Origin: Amycolatopsis saalfeldensis
Lineage (GTDB): Bacteria > Actinomycetota > Actinomycetes > Mycobacteriales > Pseudonocardiaceae
Direction: 5' to 3'
Length of the DNA stretch: 64,000 nucleotides
NCBI RefSeq assembly: GCF_900110575.1
Contig: NZ_FOEF01000028.1
Coordinates: 1-64,000 of the forward strand
The stretch's first letter is position 1. Every line of letters begins with the position of its first letter. The notes below the pieces were generated by a model, which worked only from the letters and a program-made list of their open reading frames with translations, searched no databases and was not told the origin of the DNA. Below, in pieces: positions 58,921 through 64,000 of this stretch. Position numbers and translations under genes: made by a program.

Positions 58921-61900
58921 TCACAGCGTCAGCACCTCCATGTCTTCGTCGTCAGCGGTGTCGACGCCCGCAGCGATCACGCTCCTGACGGTGAGCTGCT
59001 GGCAGACGAGGTGGACGATCTCCTCCGCAGTGGCTCCACCGAACAGCTGATCCGGCGGGATATCGGCGCCGCAGTCCGCCTGCAGCTCGTTACGGAGCTG
59101 GACGGTCGTCAACGAATCCAGCCCCAGCTCGTTCAACCGCACCTGCCGGAAACGCGGCCGTAGTTCGGCGCGCGCCGCCGCGGAAATCCGCAACAGCAGC
59201 GCGACCCGGTCCAGCAGGCCGTCGAGCAACGTCTCCCGCGCCTCGGCCGGGTCCTCAAGCACCAGCCTGGTCAGCTCGTCCGGATCCCACTGCCGCAACG
59301 CGCCGGTCTCGTCGACTCCTTCTGTCACGAGGTCCTCTAGCAGCGTGTAGGCGCGGCGGTGCTGGACAGCCGCAGCGAACCTGCGCCAGTCCATCCTCGC
59401 GACGCCGACGTGTGGCGCGGTCCCGGCCATCAGCTCGCCGAGGACTTCCAGCGCATCGCCGGTCCGGATGGCGTCGACCCCCATGGCCGCCAGTCTGGCC
59501 AGCAGCTCGGGCTGCGCGGCCATCCCTGCTTGCCTCCACGGACCCCAGCTCACGCTCAGCGCGGGCAGGCCGCTGCGCCGCCGGTACAGCGCGAGGGCGT
59601 CGAGGAAGGAGTTGGCGGTGACGTAGTTCGCCTGCCCGGCGGAGCCCAGCAATGACCCCATGGCGGAGAACAGGACGAAGAAATCCAACTCGGCGCCGGC
59701 GAACGCCCGGTGCAGGTTCCAGGCTCCCCGCACCTTGGGATCCAGGACTGCGCTGAACCGGGGCCAGTCGAGGTCCTCCAGTGCTGCGTCGTCGAGCAGG
59801 CCGGCGGCGTGCACGATCCCGCGCAGCGGCGGCAGTCCCCGCTGCCCAACCTGACGGCAGATCCGTTCCACGGCGGCGGAATCCGCCACGTCCGCCTGAA
59901 GACCGGTCACCTCGATGTGTCGTTTTCGAAGATTCTCAAGGGCTTCCGGCTCCGGGTCGGGAATGGTGCGCCCTACCAGCAGGAGCGATCGGGCGCCATG
60001 GTCGGCGAGCCAGGCCGCGGTTGCCAAGCCGAGACCGCCGAATCCGCCGGTGACGAGGTAGGTGCCGTCCGGCCGGATCTGGAAGGCACCGGACGACACG
60101 TCGGCGATGTCGCGCTCTTCCAGCCGCGCCTCGAACCAACGGTCGCCGCGCACCGCCGCGTGACCGGCACCGACCAGCGCGGCCGCCCGGCCGAGCACCG
60201 ACGGCAGGGACGGCACCGGGCCGGCCGGGTCCAGATCGATCTGGACGCATTTCAGGTCCGGGTACTCAGCGATCACGGTCTTGGCCGCCGCGGTCAACGC
60301 GGTCTGCGACAGGACCGGCCGCTCATCGGCAGGTGCCGCCGCCCCGGTCGAGCAGATGATGACATCGGGGCGATTCGCCGCACAGGTGCGGAGGAAGTTC
60401 TTCAGGACCAGGAAAGCCCTCCTCGCGGTTCGGTAGGTGTCGTCGACGGTCAGGTCGTCGTCGCCAGCAACCGCACCGACACCGGCGTGCAGCACCAGGC
60501 CCGCGAACCGTGCACCGCCCTCGGACATGCCCGCGAACAACCTCTCCACCTCGGACGCGTCGTCCAGGTCGACGAAGTCCGCGTTCGCGGCCGCTGCGAT
60601 ACCACTCCCATTCTGCCGGGCCGTGACGACGCGGATGCCCCCGTCGGCGATCTGCGCGCACCAGTCCGAGGGGATGTCCTCGCCGAGGCCGACCACGAGC
60701 CAGTTCTCGCCTGCCTGTACCCCGGGGACGGTGCTGCTGTCCGTCGCACGGCGCCAAACGGCTTCGTACCGGAGCGGCCGGCCGGCGTTGAGCCCGGCGA
60801 TGGTGGCGACAGAAACGGGCCGCAGACGCAATCCTTCGATGGTCGCCAGCAGCCGTCCCGAATCGGCCAGTAGCTCCAGGTCCACCGCGCGGTCCCCGGA
60901 CGGCTGCGGACCACGCCAACGCGCGTGGCACCACACCGTGGCAGGCAAGGTGTCATGAACGGTCACCCGATCGACGGCGGCAGGCAGCAAGAGCAGATCT
61001 TCGGTGTCCACGAATGCCGAAACGACGTGGAAGCACGCGTCGAGCAGCACCGGGTGAATCGCGTACCCGTCATCGCCCTTCGTGGTCTCATGCGCTTCCA
61101 CGAGTCCCAACGCCTCGTCCCCGGCGTGCCAGAGTCGTCGGAGTACCCGGAAGACCGGGCCGTAGTGAATGCCCATCTTCGAGAAGCGCGGGTACAGCGT
61201 CCCGATTTCCCGTTCGCGCATCCGGCCGCGCAGGTCTTCGATCTCGCGGACTTCGGTCCCGACGGACGCGCCGGGAGTGGCGACCTCGATCGTCGCGTGC
61301 TCGGTCCAGGCCGTCTCGGCATCGCCTTGCCCACGGCTGTAACAGCTGACGCGGTACCCGTCATCCTCGGCCCGGACTACCGCCTGCGTGTTCACCGCCC
61401 CCTCGTCGGCGAGAGGCAGGAACTCGGCAAAGGTGATGTGGCGCAGCGTCCACGGCGCGGACGGCTGCCTCGCCGCAGAACGCGCGGCGGCGAGGGCCCA
61501 TTCGATCATCGCCGCCGCGGGGAGCACCGCGGTATGGTGCAACCGATGTTGCGCAAGGAATGAGGGCTGTTCCGCGGTCACCGTCTGCTCGAACCATCGG
61601 GTGGCCGGGTCCGCGAGTTCCAGTGCGGCGCCCAAGAGCGGGTGCTCCCCTGTCCCCTGCCGTGTCCTCGACGCGGTGGGCCGCAGCCAGTACCGCTGGT
61701 GCTGAAAGGCGTAGGTCGGCAGCGGGACCCCGCATGCCCCGTGTCCGGCGAGGGCTTCGGTCCAGGCGGTCCGCCGCGCCCGATGGACGTGCAGTTCGGC
61801 CAGCGCGGTGAGCAGTTGCCGGACTTCCGGCCGGCCGCGGTGCAGCGCCGCCGCCACGAGCAACGGCGGATCCGCCGCTTCCGCGCCGAGGGTGGCGTGC

Positions 61901-64000
61901 GCGAACGCCGTGAGGGTGGCGTCCGGCCCCAGTTCCAGCAACGTGGTCACACCGGCCTCACGCAGGGACTCCAGGCCCTCACGGAAGCGGACAGTGCGCC
62001 GGATGTGGTCGGTCCAGTAGCCGGGAGAGCGGAGCTGGTCCTCGGTCGCCGGACGACCGGTCACGTTGGAGATGATCGGTACCTGCGGCGACCGGTAGTC
62101 GAGCCCGCCCGCGATGCGGCGGAACTCCTCCAGCACCGGCTGCATGCGCGCCGAGTGGAACGCGTGGCTGACGTCGAGCCGCTTGGTTTTCCGGCTCTGC
62201 TCGGCAAAGCAACGCACGATCTCGGCCACCGCGTCCTCGTCGCCCGAGACCACGGTCGACTCCGGGCTGTTGACCGCTGCGATGCCGACCCGGTCGCCGT
62301 ACCCGTCGAGTGCCTCGGCCACCGCGGCTTCGCTGGCCTGGAGGGAAGCCATCGCGCCACCGGCGGGCAGGGCCTGCATGAGCCGTCCCCGGGCGGCCAC
62401 CAGGGCACAGGCGTCTTCGAGCGTCAGCACCCCGGCGACGTGGGCGGCGACGAGTTCACCGACGGAGTGTCCGATCAGGTGGTCCGGAACGACGCCGAAG
62501 GACTCGACGAGTCTGAACATCGCCACCTCCAGCGCGAAGAGCGCCGGCTGGGCGTAGGCAGTGCGGCTGAGCAGTTCCTGGTCATCACCGAACACCACGG
62601 CGGCCAGTGGCCGATCGAGATTGCGGTCGAAGAACGCGCAGACCTCGTCGAAGGCGTTCGCGAAGCTGGGGAACGCGTCGTACAGGTCGCGCCCCATCGC
62701 CAGTCGTTGGCTGCCTTGCCCGGTGAAGAGGAAGGCCGTCCTGCCGCCGGTCGCTGTGGTTCCGCTTACGACACTCGGTGACGACCCTCCCCCAGCCAGC
62801 GCTTCGAGCCCGTCAAGGGCCTCCTGCCGGTCCTCAGCGATGACGACGGCGCGGTGGCCGAGCGCCGCTCGACCGGTCGCCAAGGAGTGCGCGACGTCGG
62901 CCGGGAGGTGGTCGGGATGGTCGAGGAGGTGCTCGCGCAAGCGCCGCGCCTGTGCTCTGAGGGCACCAGGGCTTACGGCGGAGATCGGCCAAGGCAGCAC
63001 GGCGGGTTTCGCCGGCGTCGGCGGCGCGTGCTCGGTGTCCGCCGGTGGCGGAGCCTGCTCCAGAACGATGTGCGCGTTGGTGCCGCTGATCCCGAACGAC
63101 GAGACCGCGGCACGTCGCGGGCGGCCGTTGTCGGGCCACGCGGTCGCCTCGGTCAGCACCGCTACCGAGGCCGCGGACCAGTCGACGTGTGCGGAGGGCT
63201 CGTCCACGTGCAGGGTCTTCGGCAGTACGCCGTTGCGCATGGCCATGACCACTTTGATCACACCGGCGACTCCCGCCGCCGCGGTGGTGTGGCCGATGTT
63301 GGACTTCACCGAGCCGATGAACAGCGGTCTGTCGTCCGGCCGGTCCTGCCCGTAGGTGGCGATCAGCGCCTGCGCTTCGATGGGGTCGCCCAGGGCCGTG
63401 CCCGTTCCGTGCGCTTCGACCGCGTCGACGTCGGCTGGTGAGAGGCCGGCGTTGGCGAGGGCGCGGCGGATGACCCGCTCTTGCGACGGGCCGTTCGGTG
63501 CGGTGAGACCGTTGCTTGCGCCATCCTGGTTGATCGCGGAGCCGCGGATGACCGCCAGGACCGGGTGACCGTTGCGGCGGGCCTCCGACAAGCGCTCGAT
63601 CAGCACCATGCCCGCGCCCTCTGCCATGCCCATTCCGTCGGCGGCGGCCGAGAACGCCTTGCACCGCCCGTCCGGTGCGAGCACGCCCTGGCGGGAGAAC
63701 TCGACGAACACTCCGGGACCCGGGATGACCATCACCCCGCCGGCCAGGGCCAGGGTGCTCTCGCCGCGGCGTACCGAGTCGGCAGCCAGATGCAACGCGA
63801 CGAGGGACGACGAACACGCGGTGTCCACCGACACGGCGGGTCCTTCGAGCCCGAGGGAGTACGCCACCCGCCCGGAAGCGACGCTCGTGGTGTTTCCGGT
63901 GACGAGGTATCCCTCGACGTCACGCGGGGCCGCCGATAGCCCGGACCCGTACTCCTGGGCCTGGCAGCCGACGAACACGCCCGTCTGGCTTCCACGCAAC
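58921..64000 (-). CDS. Type I PKS: KS (partial) - AT - DH - KR - ACP
   Basis: At least 1692 residues; the N-terminus is beyond the right edge. In order: KS with DTACSSSL (Cys), EAHGTGT and KSNIGHT; AT with GHSVGE and the malonyl-type HAFHS motif; DH with HRLHHTAVLP (His present, usual Gly replaced by His) and HPVLLDACFH (Asp); KR with TGGFGGLG, a B-type LDD motif (GLLDDAALEDL) and the Tyr of GQANYVTANSF; ACP with LGLDSLTTVQL (Ser). No ER is present, so the module should add malonyl and leave a trans double bond. The C-terminus ends in an acidic/hydrophobic tail (DDEDMEVLTL), which fits a short partner motif for TubC-type docking domains on the NRPSs. Confidence 0.95.
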   Translation of the reverse strand, partial: LRGSQTGVFVGCQAQEYGSGLSAAPRDVEGYLVTGNTTSVASGRVAYSLGLEGPAVSVDTACSSSLVALHLAADSVRRGESTLALAGGVMVIPGPGVFVEFSRQGVLAPDGRCKAFSAAADGMGMAEGAGMVLIERLSEARRNGHPVLAVIRGSAINQDGASNGLTAPNGPSQERVIRRALANAGLSPADVDAVEAHGTGTALGDPIEAQALIATYGQDRPDDRPLFIGSVKSNIGHTTAAAGVAGVIKVVMAMRNGVLPKTLHVDEPSAHVDWSAASVAVLTEATAWPDNGRPRRAAVSSFGISGTNAHIVLEQAPPPADTEHAPPTPAKPAVLPWPISAVSPGALRAQARRLREHLLDHPDHLPADVAHSLATGRAALGHRAVVIAEDRQEALDGLEALAGGGSSPSVVSGTTATGGRTAFLFTGQGSQRLAMGRDLYDAFPSFANAFDEVCAFFDRNLDRPLAAVVFGDDQELLSRTAYAQPALFALEVAMFRLVESFGVVPDHLIGHSVGELVAAHVAGVLTLEDACALVAARGRLMQALPAGGAMASLQASEAAVAEALDGYGDRVGIAAVNSPESTVVSGDEDAVAEIVRCFAEQSRKTKRLDVSHAFHSARMQPVLEEFRRIAGGLDYRSPQVPIISNVTGRPATEDQLRSPGYWTDHIRRTVRFREGLESLREAGVTTLLELGPDATLTAFAHATLGAEAADPPLLVAAALHRGRPEVRQLLTALAELHVHRARRTAWTEALAGHGACGVPLPTYAFQHQRYWLRPTASRTRQGTGEHPLLGAALELADPATRWFEQTVTAEQPSFLAQHRLHHTAVLPAAAMIEWALAAARSAARQPSAPWTLRHITFAEFLPLADEGAVNTQAVVRAEDDGYRVSCYSRGQGDAETAWTEHATIEVATPGASVGTEVREIEDLRGRMREREIGTLYPRFSKMGIHYGPVFRVLRRLWHAGDEALGLVEAHETTKGDDGYAIHPVLLDACFHVVSAFVDTEDLLLLPAAVDRVTVHDTLPATVWCHARWRGPQPSGDRAVDLELLADSGRLLATIEGLRLRPVSVATIAGLNAGRPLRYEAVWRRATDSSTVPGVQAGENWLVVGLGEDIPSDWCAQIADGGIRVVTARQNGSGIAAAANADFVDLDDASEVERLFAGMSEGGARFAGLVLHAGVGAVAGDDDLTVDDTYRTARRAFLVLKNFLRTCAANRPDVIICSTGAAAPADERPVLSQTALTAAAKTVIAEYPDLKCVQIDLDPAGPVPSLPSVLGRAAALVGAGHAAVRGDRWFEARLEERDIADVSSGAFQIRPDGTYLVTGGFGGLGLATAAWLADHGARSLLLVGRTIPDPEPEALENLRKRHIEVTGLQADVADSAAVERICRQVGQRGLPPLRGIVHAAGLLDDAALEDLDWPRFSAVLDPKVRGAWNLHRAFAGAELDFFVLFSAMGSLLGSAGQANYVTANSFLDALALYRRRSGLPALSVSWGPWRQAGMAAQPELLARLAAMGVDAIRTGDALEVLGELMAGTAPHVGVARMDWRRFAAAVQHRRAYTLLEDLVTEGVDETGALRQWDPDELTRLVLEDPAEARETLLDGLLDRVALLLRISAAARAELRPRFRQVRLNELGLDSLTTVQLRNELQADCGADIPPDQLFGGATAEEIVHLVCQQLTVRSVIAAGVDTADDEDMEVLTL

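Noticed and set aside
1-64000. CRISPR arrays, tRNA or rRNA genes
   Set aside because: No regular repeat-spacer pattern and no cloverleaf or ribosomal RNA sequence was noticed on reading; a tRNAscan or Infernal run was not possible here.

Overview
The window is high-GC DNA from an actinomycete. GC-rich third positions, GTG starts, short start/stop overlaps and the gene content point to the Pseudonocardiaceae (Amycolatopsis-like); that placement is inference. Three blocks are visible.

(1) Left edge, 1-1.1 kb: debris of three insertion sequences (IS256 C-terminus cut by the window edge, a truncated IS66 transposase, and an IS30 C-terminal scrap).

(2) About 1.5-36.3 kb: a respiration, copper and cell-envelope island. 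It holds a methyltransferase; a headless complex I (nuoA, a His/Met-rich NuoB/NuoD-like vestige, nuoH, J, K, L, M, N) without any Fe-S, flavin or NADH subunit; a cupredoxin lipoprotein; a VanW protein; a Tat-exported multicopper oxidase; ccdA; a complete System I cytochrome c maturation operon (ccmABCDEF, H, I-like, G), which is unusual in actinomycetes; a VanZ protein; a MerR regulator; an lpqS-like/cysK2/MFS operon resembling the copper-induced Rv0847-Rv0849 locus of M. tuberculosis; a DUF6153-like protein and a DUF305 protein; an NlpC/P60 endopeptidase; and a BlaI repressor with an M56 (BlaR-like) protease. A 15-bp dyad, ACTA-N7-TAGT, recurs in the promoters of this block: six exact copies and four near copies, all intergenic or at a start codon. 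It looks like the operator of the local BlaI protein, so the island may be one BlaI/M56 regulon. Two further dyads related to ATACCCCCTATGGGTAT resemble CsoR-type copper operators. They precede nuoA and an unknown membrane protein.

(3) 36.3-37.5 kb is a graveyard: a P-type ATPase tail fused to a frameshifted FtsX remnant, next to a transposase scrap. From about 37.8 kb to the right edge lies a hybrid PKS-NRPS gene cluster. It contains a DUF1579-like protein, a P450, two FAD monooxygenases, an MFS exporter with a divergent TetR repressor and double operator, a LAL-type LuxR activator, a type II thioesterase, a GMC oxidoreductase, two cysteine-activating NRPS proteins (TubC-Cy-A[MT]-T and TubC-Cy-A-T-TE) and a PKS (KS-AT-DH-KR-ACP, cut by the right edge). 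The predicted product is an unsaturated polyketide acyl chain carrying two Cys-derived, thiazoline-type units, one probably methylated. Gene order (PKS, TE-bearing NRPS, MT-bearing NRPS) does not match the expected order of module use.
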